From an uncultured Bacteroidales bacterium (GTDB lineage: Bacteria; Bacteroidota; Bacteroidia; Bacteroidales; WCHB1-69), in assembly GCA_900321845.1 (NCBI GenBank), contig ONXT01000272.1, positions 1-7,551 of the forward strand: a DNA stretch of 7,551 nucleotides. The letters are read 5' to 3'. The notes beneath the pieces are model-generated. The model was not told the DNA's origin. It worked only from the letters and a program-made list of their open reading frames with translations, and ran no database searches. How positions within the stretch are numbered: the stretch's first letter is position 1; each line of letters begins with the position of its first letter. A program made the position numbers and the translations under genes. Positions 1 through 6,124 of this stretch are shown piece by piece.

Positions 1-2
1 AC

Positions 3-557
3 CTGCGAACCGCGAAACGCAACAAGGACGACCGTATCGGGACCATGCGCAACATCACCTTCAAGAACATTTACGTGGAAGTGGCAGCCACCAAGGCAGA
101 TGCAGGCTACCGCTACGAAGGCCCCATCGAGGATTTGCCACGTAACATCTCCCCTGCCTCCATTGTCGGTTCAACCTACAGTGACATCCGCGACATCACC
201 CTGCAGAACGTGGAGATCCACTATCCCGGCGGCGGAGATCCGAAGTATGCCTACCGAGGCACCAGCGACCAAGAACTGAGCTCCATTCCGGAAATGCTGA
301 CCGCGTATCCCGAATTTTCGCAGTTCAAGGAACTACCCGCGTGGGGATTCTATATCCGACATGCACAAAACATCATTTTTGACAAAGTATCGCTCTACAT
401 TGAAAAATGTGACTACCGTCCCGCCTTGGTCGCGTTTGATGTCTATGGGGTTTGGATGGCAGGTGTACTTACCCAAATGCCAGCGAAAAACTGGCGCAAA
501 TGCAAAAAGACAGTCCACACATTCTTCATAAAAGACAACTTTTGCTTTTATGACTAA
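3..557 (+). CDS. Glycoside hydrolase family 28 (polygalacturonase-like), C-terminal part, 5' truncated
   Basis: The reading frame is open from the window edge (first full codon at 3), so the ATG at 45 is internal and the N-terminus lies outside. The visible part is the late right-handed beta-helix of a GH28 pectinase. It shows repeated strand motifs (MRNITFKNI, IRDITLQNV, AQNIIFDKV), the segment YEGPIEDLPRNISPASIVG, a YPGGG turn, and YPEFSQF/ELPAWGFYIRHA followed by YRPALV, all typical of Bacteroides GH28 proteins. Family members hydrolyse galacturonan-type pectic glycans in the periplasm or outside the cell. The catalytic NxD, DD, GHG and RxK motifs would lie upstream of the window, so activity cannot be judged. 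After about 449 the translation becomes atypical (Trp, Cys and Phe rich, ending FCFYD). Another frame gives a more plausible tail, so a frameshift near the 3' end is suspected. The gene is 21 bp from the next one and probably co-transcribed with it. The family call is confident; the exact substrate is not. Confidence 0.82.
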   Translation: MRTAKRNKDDRIGTMRNITFKNIYVEVAATKADAGYRYEGPIEDLPRNISPASIVGSTYSDIRDITLQNVEIHYPGGGDPKYAYRGTSDQELSSIPEMLTAYPEFSQFKELPAWGFYIRHAQNIIFDKVSLYIEKCDYRPALVAFDVYGVWMAGVLTQMPAKNWRKCKKTVHTFFIKDNFCFYD

Positions 558-578
558 AATGAATGAAATCAAAACGTT

Positions 579-3257
579 ATGAGAAAGCACATCTTTTTAT
601 TACCCATTGCCATTACCTTCATCTTTACTGTTCAGGCCAAGAGCTGGCACGCCTCCTACTTCGGCATCCGCTCCGACGGCGTGACCGACAACACCGCCTC
701 TTTCCAAAAGGCGCTGGATTGGATTAGCACCTTTCATCCAGGCGACACGCTTGACATCTGTGTGGGACGCTATCTCACGGCTCCGTTGCAGCTGCGCTCC
801 AACATAACGATTTACATGGGCGAGGGTGCGCTTTTTGTCCCCATTGAAGACTACGTTTTCAGTGCCGAAAATGTAAAAAACGTGGAACTTTGCGGCAAGG
901 GTGTCGATGACAATTTTCAAGCATCTAAATATTTAAAAATGAAAACGGGATGTTATAATATTATTGTCAGCGGAAAGGATGTGGCCGCGCCGCTCTATGA
1001 TCCGGCCAACCGCATCTGCGATTATGTTGATCCGTTCATTGGAACCGATAAGATGGGACATACGTTTCCAGGCGCGTGCGTGCCTCACGGAATTGTGGCG
1101 TTAAGTCCTGATACAGATACGATTCCGCACAACATCAACGGGGTGTATCAGCCACGCGCTTACGAGTATTGCGCTGGCTACCAATACGCCGATGCCACCA
1201 TCGTTGGTTTCAGCCACACACATTTCAGCGGCACTGGCCACTCCGATTTGGGCGATGTGCTGATTATGCCGGCCACAGGTGAACACAAACTCATTCCCGG
1301 AACCGCCGACAATCCCGACGGCGGCTACCGGTCGCGCTTCAGCCATGAAACGGAGACCGCCCGCCCCGGTTACTATGCCGTGCATCTGGACGACTACAAT
1401 ATCGACGTTGAACTCACTGCTACTGAGCGTGTTGGCATTCATCGCTACACTTTCCCGAAATCAATCAAAGCTACGCAGACCGTTGCCGACAATCCGCACA
1501 TCATTCTGGACCTCAACCATGCCATCTACAATTACGACGGCAAGGTTTTGTGGACGAACGTCCGAGTGGAAAACGACACGCTCATCACGGGATACCGCAT
1601 CACAAACGGCTGGGCAAGAACCAATTACACCTACTTCGCCATCTCTCTTTCCAAGCCAATCAGCAACTATGGCTACATTGACTTGAAAAAGCCCGATTAT
1701 ATGGGGCACCTCGGCAAATTCGACGTTCATCACAATTTCCCCGACATCGGCGGCCGACAAATCGTCTGCTACTTTGATTTCGGCAACATCGATACTTTGG
1801 AAATACGCGTAGCTTTGTCGGCGGTGAGCACCGAGGGTGCACTCAAGAATCTCTATGCAGAGGCACCGAAAAGTCGCTCTTTCAACGATCTCGTCCAGCG
1901 TGCGGAGGGCAAATGGCAACATGAACTCTCTGTGATTCAAGCAGATGGCGACAAAGAACATCTCACGATGCTTTATACTTCGCTTTACCACACACTCATC
2001 AATCCGTCGGTATATATGGATGTGGACGGACAATATCGCGGGTTGGACCACAACATCCATCAGGCGGAGGGCTTCACCAATTACACCATATTCTCTTTGT
2101 GGGACACCTATCGCGCCTTGATGCCGCTTTACAACATCATCAATCGGGAGCGCAGCAAAGAGATGGCCGCCTCCATGCTCGCGCATTACGACCAGAGCGT
2201 TCACCACATTCTGCCCGTCTGGTCGCACATGGGAAACGAGAACTTCTGCATGATCGGCTATCACGGCGTTTCGGTGCTTGCCAACGACATTGTCACAGGC
2301 ATTGAACTCAACCAGGGCAAGGCGTTCGAAGCGATGCTCAACAGCTCGCGCCTTTCCTACTACGGCGGTCTGGACCAATACATGAAGCTCGGTTACGTGC
2401 CGATGGAATCGGCTGCGACAGCGGCCTCCAACACGTTGGAATATGCCTACGACGATTGGACGATTTCGCAGATAGCCAGACTGCGCGGGGATAAAAAGAC
2501 AGAGCAGGAGTACCTGAAGCGTTCCCAGAATTTCCGCAACATCTTCGACCCAGCGAGTGGGCTGGCGCGCGGGAAAAATGCCGATGGCAGCTGGCTCACA
2601 CCCTTTGAACCGTTACGCACAGTCAATCAAGGGTTTATAGAAGGGAACTCATGGAATTATTCGTTCTATGTTCCTCAGGATGTGCCTGCATTGATGGAGT
2701 GTATGGGCGGCGAGAAACGCTTTGTAGAACGTTTGGACTCTTTGTTCACGATGTATCTTCCAGACTCTTATTTTGCAGAAACAGAAGATGTCACACGCGA
2801 AGGCATCATGGGTAATTATGTGCATGGCAACGAAGTGAGTCATCATATACCATATTTATATATGTGGACCAAAGAGCCGTGGAAGACGCAATATTGGCTA
2901 CGTGAAATCATGAACAGGATGTATCGCCCGGAGCGCGACGGGCTTTGTGGCAACGACGACTGCGGGCAGATGTCGGCGTGGTATGTCTTCACCGCGATGG
3001 GATTCTACCCAGTTTGTCCTGCCAGCGGTCAATACATTATCGGCGCACCCTACTTCCCTTACATGAAAGTGGATTTAGGAAATGGGCATACGCTAACCAT
3101 CAAGGCTCCGAAAGTGAGCGACAAGAATCGATACGTGAAGTCAGTCACCCTGAATGGCAAGCCTGTGAGTACGATTTACCTTACGCACGAGCAGATTATG
3201 GCTGGCGGGGAGTTGGTGTTTGAGATGACATCCGAGCCGTGGCCACGTATCCGCTAA
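579..3257 (+). CDS. Secreted chimera: truncated GH28-like N-terminus fused to GH92 alpha-mannosidase
   Basis: The protein has 892 residues. Residues 1-20 are a signal peptide (MRKHIF, a hydrophobic core, then VQA-K). Residues 24-113 match only the N-terminal cap and first coils of GH28/pectate-lyase-3 proteins: YFGIRSDGVTDNTASFQKAL, GRYLTAPLQLRSNITIYM, SAENVKNVELCGKGVDD. No GH28 catalytic motif follows. From about 145 to 890 it is a full-length GH92 protein: DYVDPFIGT, GHTFPGA, GFSHTHFSGTGHSDLGD, SLWDTYRA, YVPMES, IEGNSWNY (E688, probable general acid), HGNEVSHH (747-754) and GNDDCGQMSAWYV (D793/D794, probable base site). GH92 enzymes are calcium-dependent inverting exo-alpha-mannosidases acting on N-glycans or mannans in the periplasm or at the surface. 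The linkage specificity is not readable here. The ATG at 579 is preferred because only it supplies a signal peptide; the internal ATG at 939 (M121) may be a relic of the original GH92 start. The fusion may be a real recombination product or an assembly error. Confidence 0.88.
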   Translation: MRKHIFLLPIAITFIFTVQAKSWHASYFGIRSDGVTDNTASFQKALDWISTFHPGDTLDICVGRYLTAPLQLRSNITIYMGEGALFVPIEDYVFSAENVKNVELCGKGVDDNFQASKYLKMKTGCYNIIVSGKDVAAPLYDPANRICDYVDPFIGTDKMGHTFPGACVPHGIVALSPDTDTIPHNINGVYQPRAYEYCAGYQYADATIVGFSHTHFSGTGHSDLGDVLIMPATGEHKLIPGTADNPDGGYRSRFSHETETARPGYYAVHLDDYNIDVELTATERVGIHRYTFPKSIKATQTVADNPHIILDLNHAIYNYDGKVLWTNVRVENDTLITGYRITNGWARTNYTYFAISLSKPISNYGYIDLKKPDYMGHLGKFDVHHNFPDIGGRQIVCYFDFGNIDTLEIRVALSAVSTEGALKNLYAEAPKSRSFNDLVQRAEGKWQHELSVIQADGDKEHLTMLYTSLYHTLINPSVYMDVDGQYRGLDHNIHQAEGFTNYTIFSLWDTYRALMPLYNIINRERSKEMAASMLAHYDQSVHHILPVWSHMGNENFCMIGYHGVSVLANDIVTGIELNQGKAFEAMLNSSRLSYYGGLDQYMKLGYVPMESAATAASNTLEYAYDDWTISQIARLRGDKKTEQEYLKRSQNFRNIFDPASGLARGKNADGSWLTPFEPLRTVNQGFIEGNSWNYSFYVPQDVPALMECMGGEKRFVERLDSLFTMYLPDSYFAETEDVTREGIMGNYVHGNEVSHHIPYLYMWTKEPWKTQYWLREIMNRMYRPERDGLCGNDDCGQMSAWYVFTAMGFYPVCPASGQYIIGAPYFPYMKVDLGNGHTLTIKAPKVSDKNRYVKSVTLNGKPVSTIYLTHEQIMAGGELVFEMTSEPWPRIR

Positions 3258-3280
3258 TTTTGAGAGAAGCTGTCAGAAAC

Positions 3281-3315
3281 AAAAAAAAGCCGGAAGAAGT
3301 TCTTCCGGTTTTTTT
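3281..3315. terminator. Bidirectional rho-independent terminator
   Basis: CCGGAAG (3290-3296) pairs with CTTCCGG (3302-3308), and the arms extend as a perfect inverted repeat to one central base. The stem is preceded by eight A (3281-3288) and followed by seven T (3309-3315), so either strand gives a hairpin plus U tract. It lies 23 bp after the GH92 stop codon and 9 bp after the 3' end of the convergent tRNA-Leu, and probably ends both transcripts. Confidence 0.9.
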
Positions 3316-3323
3316 GTCAAATG

Positions 3324-3407
3324 TGCCCAAGACAAGAGTCGAACTTGCACGGGAATACTCCCACCACCCCCTCAAAGTGGCGTGTCTACCAATTCCACCA
3401 CCTGGGC
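3324..3407 (-). tRNA. tRNA-Leu(GAG)
   Basis: The minus strand folds into an 84-nt class II tRNA. The acceptor arms are GCCCAGG and CTTGGGC (one G-U pair) with discriminator A. The D arm is GTG/CAC around a loop containing GGTAGA. The anticodon stem CCACT/GGTGG encloses the 7-nt loop TTGAGGG, giving anticodon GAG, which reads the leucine codons CUC and CUU. A long variable arm (GGGA/TCCC) and the T arm GCAAG-TTCGACT-CTTGT follow. The long variable arm and discriminator A fit leucine identity. CCA is not encoded (the next bases are CAT), so it would be added after transcription. The gene is convergent with the GH92 gene and divergent from infC. Confidence 0.96.
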
Positions 3408-3421
3408 TTGATTTGCGGGTG

Positions 3422-3429
3422 CAAAAGTA
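3422..3429 (-). promoter_or_regulatory. Putative -7 promoter element of tRNA-Leu
   Basis: Read on the minus strand this is TACTTTTG, an exact match to the Bacteroidetes -7 consensus TAnnTTTG. It ends 14 nt before the tRNA 5' end, a sensible distance for a short processed leader. I see no clear TTTG -33 element upstream on this strand, only the T-rich half of the A8T8 tract, so the call rests on one element and its position. Confidence 0.6.
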
Positions 3430-3459
3430 CACTTTTTTTCCATACGGGACACATATTTG

Positions 3460-3475
3460 AAAAAAAATTTTTTTT
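3460..3475. other. A8T8 tract between divergent promoters
   Basis: Eight A followed by eight T form a perfect 16-bp palindrome lying almost midway between the two opposed TACTTTTG elements. Such A-tracts commonly bend DNA and can act as upstream promoter elements. Here the tract could serve both the tRNA and the infC promoter. The function is inferred from position and composition only. Confidence 0.45.
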
Positions 3476-3508
3476 GTTATTTTATTACACAAAAAAGTTG
3501 TACTTTTG
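3473..3508 (+). promoter_or_regulatory. Putative promoter of the infC-rpmI-rplT operon
   Basis: TACTTTTG at 3501-3508 exactly matches the Bacteroidetes -7 consensus TAnnTTTG. A TTTG at 3473-3476 could be the -33 element, but the 24-bp gap looks longer than usual, so that half is weak. The transcription start would fall near 3513-3516, giving a leader of about 50 nt before the infC start codon. The element and its flanks (GTACTTTTGCA) are repeated in inverted orientation at 3420-3430 for the tRNA. Confidence 0.65.
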
Positions 3509-3511
3509 CAG

Positions 3512-3526
3512 GCTCAAATTTTGAGC
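3512..3526 (+). repeat. Palindrome/hairpin at the predicted 5' end of the infC mRNA
   Basis: GCTCAAA (3512-3518) and TTTGAGC (3520-3526) form a perfect 7-bp inverted repeat around one base; as RNA it would fold as GCTCAA/TTGAGC with a 3-nt loop. It coincides with the expected transcription start. It could be a 5'-end stabilising hairpin or an operator-like site. There is no U tract, so it is not a terminator. Confidence 0.4.
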
Positions 3527-3552
3527 ATAAGGCAATAATTATTAACCATTTA

Positions 3553-3560
3553 AAAGGAGG
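3553..3560 (+). promoter_or_regulatory. Strong Shine-Dalgarno that fixes the infC start
   Basis: AAAGGAGG is a near-perfect Shine-Dalgarno sequence, uncommon in Bacteroidetes where most genes lack one. It is followed by a 6-nt spacer and then ATC at 3567. No ATG, GTG or TTG occurs in the IF3 frame at suitable distance, so the site marks ATC as the start codon. Confidence 0.8.
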
Positions 3561-3566
3561 CTACTT

Positions 3567-4124
3567 ATCGCAACACAAAACACCAGACCCTTTGTTCGTA
3601 GGGGCGCGCCGCAAAAAAAAGAGGCGGCACATAAAATCAATGAATTCATCACTGCTCCGACCGTGAGAGTGGTGGGGGAAAAGTTTGAACCACAAATCGT
3701 CAGTCTGCGCGAAGCACTGGCAATTGCCGAGCAATACGGGCTCGACCTTGTGGAAATCTCCCCACAGGCGACACCCCCTGTTTGCAAAGTGATGGACTAT
3801 CAGAAATTCCTCTACGAGCAGAAGAAGAAACAGAAGGAGATCAAGGCGAATTCCGCAAAGGTGGTCATCAAGGAAATCCGTCTCGGGCCTCAAGCCGATG
3901 AACACGACTTTGAGTTCAAGACGAACCACGCCATCCGCTTCCTGAAAGAGGGCTGCAAGGTGAAAATCGACGTTTTCTTCAAAGGCCGCTCCATCGTCTA
4001 TAAAGACCAAGGCGAGCTGATTCTGCTCAAGTTCGCACAAGCACTTGAAGAATACGGTAAACTCGAACAGATGCACAAGCTCGAGGGCAAGCGAATGATG
4101 ATTCTCATCTCGCCGAAAAAATAG
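3567..4124 (+). CDS. infC: Translation initiation factor IF-3, AUC start
   Basis: IF3 binds the 30S subunit, keeps it apart from 50S, and checks start-codon and initiator-tRNA pairing. From the ATC at 3567 the product has 185 residues, close to the usual ~180. Residues 1-20 are a basic, probably flexible tail (ATQNTRPFVRRGAPQKK). The N-terminal domain begins at HKINEFI (22-28), with VRVVGEKF and the DLVEISPQATPPVCKVMDYQKF segment that carries the IF3 family signature (73-81). A lysine-rich linker helix (YEQKKKQKEI) joins to the C-terminal domain (VIKEIRLGPQADEHDFEFK to the end). Starting at the GTG at 3663 would delete the first 32 residues, including the conserved INEFI segment, and that GTG lacks a ribosome binding site. 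The AUC start implies autoregulation, since IF3 discriminates against such codons; E. coli infC (AUU) is the precedent. First gene of the operon with rpmI and rplT. Confidence 0.93.
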   Translation: MATQNTRPFVRRGAPQKKEAAHKINEFITAPTVRVVGEKFEPQIVSLREALAIAEQYGLDLVEISPQATPPVCKVMDYQKFLYEQKKKQKEIKANSAKVVIKEIRLGPQADEHDFEFKTNHAIRFLKEGCKVKIDVFFKGRSIVYKDQGELILLKFAQALEEYGKLEQMHKLEGKRMMILISPKK

Positions 4125-4169
4125 AAATTGCAATCAAACTCGTTATATTAATCTTAAAAACACTTAGAA

Positions 4170-4364
4170 ATGCCAAAAATCAAAACAAAAGCCGCAGTCA
4201 AGAAGAGATTCACACTCACCGGCACAGGCAAAGTGAAAAGACACCACGCCTATCACAGCCACATTCTTACCAAGAAATCCAAAAAGAGAAAACGCAACCT
4301 CGCCTACAGCGCATTGGTTGACAAAACTCTCGAAGGCACTGTAAAACAAATGTTAGGCTGCTAA
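4170..4364 (+). CDS. rpmI: Large ribosomal subunit protein bL35
   Basis: The product is a 64-residue, very basic protein beginning MPKIKTKAAVKKRFTLTGTGKVKR and containing HAYHSHILTKKSKKRKRNL, the hallmark of L35 in Bacteroidetes. Length and start match the family. It sits 45 bp after infC and before rplT, the standard order, and is probably read from the same transcript. No clear Shine-Dalgarno precedes it; the upstream bases are A/T rich, as usual in this phylum. L35 is a small structural protein of the 50S subunit. Confidence 0.97.
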   Translation: MPKIKTKAAVKKRFTLTGTGKVKRHHAYHSHILTKKSKKRKRNLAYSALVDKTLEGTVKQMLGC

Positions 4365-4435
4365 CACAATCAATTAATTATTAACTTTACCATCAGCACA
4401 TTAAGAGTTTTGGAATAGAAACCGCTGACTTAAAG

Positions 4436-4442
4436 AAAGGAG
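4436..4442 (+). promoter_or_regulatory. Shine-Dalgarno of rplT
   Basis: AAAGGAG lies 9 nt before the rplT ATG. Together with infC this gives two strong Shine-Dalgarno sites in one operon, while rpmI between them has none. The 87-bp rpmI-rplT gap holds nothing else that I recognise as structured. Confidence 0.65.
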
Positions 4443-4451
4443 AACAAAAAA

Positions 4452-4796
4452 ATGTCAAGATCAGTCAATCACGTTGCTTCAAGAGCAAGAAGAAAAAAGA
4501 TTTTGAGCCGTACCAGAGGCTACTTTGGAAAACGGAAAAATGTCTGGACCGTTGCGAAAAACACCTGGGAAAAAGGCCAGCAGTATGCTTATCGCGACAG
4601 AAGAGCAAAAAAGAGAGCATTCAGAAGTTTATGGATTACCCGTATCAATGCGGGCGTTCGCGAATATGGCCTCTCCTACTCCGCCTTCATGGGCAGATTA
4701 GCAAAGAAGGAAGTTGCGCTTAACCGCAAAGCCCTCGCCGACCTCGCAATGAACAATCCGGAGGCATTCAAAGCTATCGTTGACTTGGTAAAATAA
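4452..4796 (+). CDS. rplT: Large ribosomal subunit protein bL20
   Basis: The product has 114 residues, the normal L20 length. It opens MSRSVNHVASRARRKKILSRTRGYFGKRKN, the long basic N-terminal extension that threads through 23S rRNA, and continues with YAYRDRRAKKRAFRSLWI, TRINAGVREYGLSYSAFM and a globular C-terminus. L20 is needed early in 50S assembly and in several bacteria represses its own operon by binding the mRNA. I see no obvious pseudoknot-like mimic here, but cannot fold the RNA reliably by eye. Last gene of the operon, followed by a terminator hairpin. Confidence 0.98.
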   Translation: MSRSVNHVASRARRKKILSRTRGYFGKRKNVWTVAKNTWEKGQQYAYRDRRAKKRAFRSLWITRINAGVREYGLSYSAFMGRLAKKEVALNRKALADLAMNNPEAFKAIVDLVK

Positions 4797-4844
4797 CATC
4801 GCTTTTTACCGAAATTAGTAAAGAAAGAGTTTGTTGCAATCATA

Positions 4845-4872
4845 AAGAGCCACCCCCGAAAAGGTGGCTCTT
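4845..4872 (+). terminator. Hairpin terminator after rplT
   Basis: AAGAGCCACC (4845-4854) pairs perfectly with GGTGGCTCTT (4863-4872) around an 8-nt loop, CCCGAAAA. The 3' side continues CTTAACTT, so the U tract is broken and termination may be partial, leaving some read-through into sufS. The structure lies 48 bp after the rplT stop and probably closes the infC operon. Confidence 0.75.
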
Positions 4873-4899
4873 CTTAACTTAAACGCACCCAATCCTCTT

Positions 4900-6102
4900 A
4901 TGAACAGGCAAGATTTCCCCATTCTGGACCAAAAGGTGAACGGCTACCCGCTCGTCTATTTCGACAACGCGGCCACCACACAGAAACCGCAGGTCGTCAT
5001 CGACGCACTTACCGACTATTACAAGACCATCAACAGCAACATCCATCGCGGAGTGCATTACCTCAGCCAGAAAGCCACCGACCAATTCGAGGTCGCCCGT
5101 CGCACCGCACAAGCTTTCATCAACGCACCTTCGCCGAAAGAAATCATCTTCACGCGCGGCACAACAGAGTCCATCAACCTGATAGCCAGCTCTTTCGGGA
5201 AAAGATTCCTGCACGAGGGCGACGAAGTGCTCATCTCCGAGATGGAACACCACGCCAACATCGTCCCTTGGCAAATCATCTGCGATGAAAAGAAAGCCCG
5301 CCTGCGCGTCATCCCCTTCGATGAAACAGGTACACTCAAAATGGACGAGTACGGGAAATTGCTGTCCGACAAGACCAAAATCGTGGCCATCACCTATGTT
5401 TCCAACACATTGGGAACCATCAACCCCATTGAAGAGATCATCCGTATGGCACACGCCCGCCACATCCCCGTGATGGTGGACGGTGCGCAAGCCATGTCGC
5501 ACATCCCCGTTGACGTGCAAGCCCTCGACTGCGACTTCTTCTGCTTTTCCGGCCACAAGATGTACGCCCCGATGGGCATCGGCGTGATGTACGGCAAAGC
5601 GAAGTGGCTCAACGAGATGCCCCCCTACCAAGGCGGCGGCGAAATGATCAAGACGGTCACTTTCGAGAGAACCACCTACAACGAGCTGCCCTTCAAGTTC
5701 GAAGCCGGCACCCCCGCCGTGGGCGACGCCATCGGACTGAAAACCGCCATCGATTATGTGCAGAGCATCGGGATTGAAAACATCGCCCGCCGAGAACACG
5801 AACTCCTAAGTTATGCAACGGAAGAGCTTTTGAAAATTGATGGCGTAAAAATCATTGGGACGTCACAAAACAAATCCGCAATTATCTCGTTTATAATCAA
5901 TGGTATTCATCACTTTGACGCAGGCACTTTGATAGACCAGATGGGGGTGGCCGTACGCACGGGACACCACTGCACACAACCCGTGGTGGACCATTTCGGA
6001 ATCCCAGGCACCATCCGCGCCTCCTTCGCCTTCTACAACACGGAAGCCGAAATCGACCAGATGGTCAAAGCAGTCAAACAAGCTGTCAAAATGCTGAAAT
6101 GA
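4900..6102 (+). CDS. sufS: Cysteine desulfurase, SufS type (group II)
   Basis: This PLP enzyme removes sulfur from L-cysteine, giving alanine and a protein-bound persulfide for Fe-S cluster assembly. The 400-residue product fits the family (~405). Visible motifs are DFPIL and YFDNAATTQKP near the start, IHRGVHYLS, SEMEHHAN (H117/H118, cofactor stacking), VDGAQ (D194), SGHK (K220, the PLP lysine) and RTGHHCTQP with catalytic C358 near the C-terminus. The RxGHHC loop and length point to SufS rather than IscS/NifS. The ATG at 4900 is chosen because it puts DFPIL at the usual distance from the start; an upstream in-frame GTG at 4864 lies inside the terminator stem. No sufB, sufC, sufD or sufE/sufU is adjacent, so sulfur acceptor and scaffold genes must be elsewhere. 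The next gene starts 22 bp later, possibly on the same transcript. Confidence 0.95.
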   Translation: MNRQDFPILDQKVNGYPLVYFDNAATTQKPQVVIDALTDYYKTINSNIHRGVHYLSQKATDQFEVARRTAQAFINAPSPKEIIFTRGTTESINLIASSFGKRFLHEGDEVLISEMEHHANIVPWQIICDEKKARLRVIPFDETGTLKMDEYGKLLSDKTKIVAITYVSNTLGTINPIEEIIRMAHARHIPVMVDGAQAMSHIPVDVQALDCDFFCFSGHKMYAPMGIGVMYGKAKWLNEMPPYQGGGEMIKTVTFERTTYNELPFKFEAGTPAVGDAIGLKTAIDYVQSIGIENIARREHELLSYATEELLKIDGVKIIGTSQNKSAIISFIINGIHHFDAGTLIDQMGVAVRTGHHCTQPVVDHFGIPGTIRASFAFYNTEAEIDQMVKAVKQAVKMLK

Positions 6103-6124
6103 CATTGACTTGGTTTTATGAATT

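Noticed and set aside
939..941. ATG as the functional start of the GH92 gene
   Set aside because: The product would lack a signal peptide, and the upstream frame to 579 is intact with a good signal peptide. It is kept only as a possible relic.
1461..2378. 305-codon open frame on the minus strand inside the GH92 gene
   Set aside because: It is antisense to a clear GH92 domain, has no family motifs I recognise, and reflects codon bias on the other strand.
3460..3475. A8T8 tract as a terminator
   Set aside because: It has no GC-rich stem and lies between two divergent promoters, where a terminator makes no sense.
3239..3524. Small + strand open frames across 3239-3524
   Set aside because: They run through the terminator, the tRNA-Leu gene and the promoter region and have no ribosome site or recognisable protein features.
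3663..3665. GTG as the infC start
   Set aside because: It removes 32 residues including the conserved INEFI segment, and no Shine-Dalgarno lies before it, whereas ATC at 3567 has an excellent one.
4879..5799. 306-codon open frame on the minus strand inside sufS
   Set aside because: It mirrors the well-supported sufS coding strand, is composed of low-information residues, and has no start signal.
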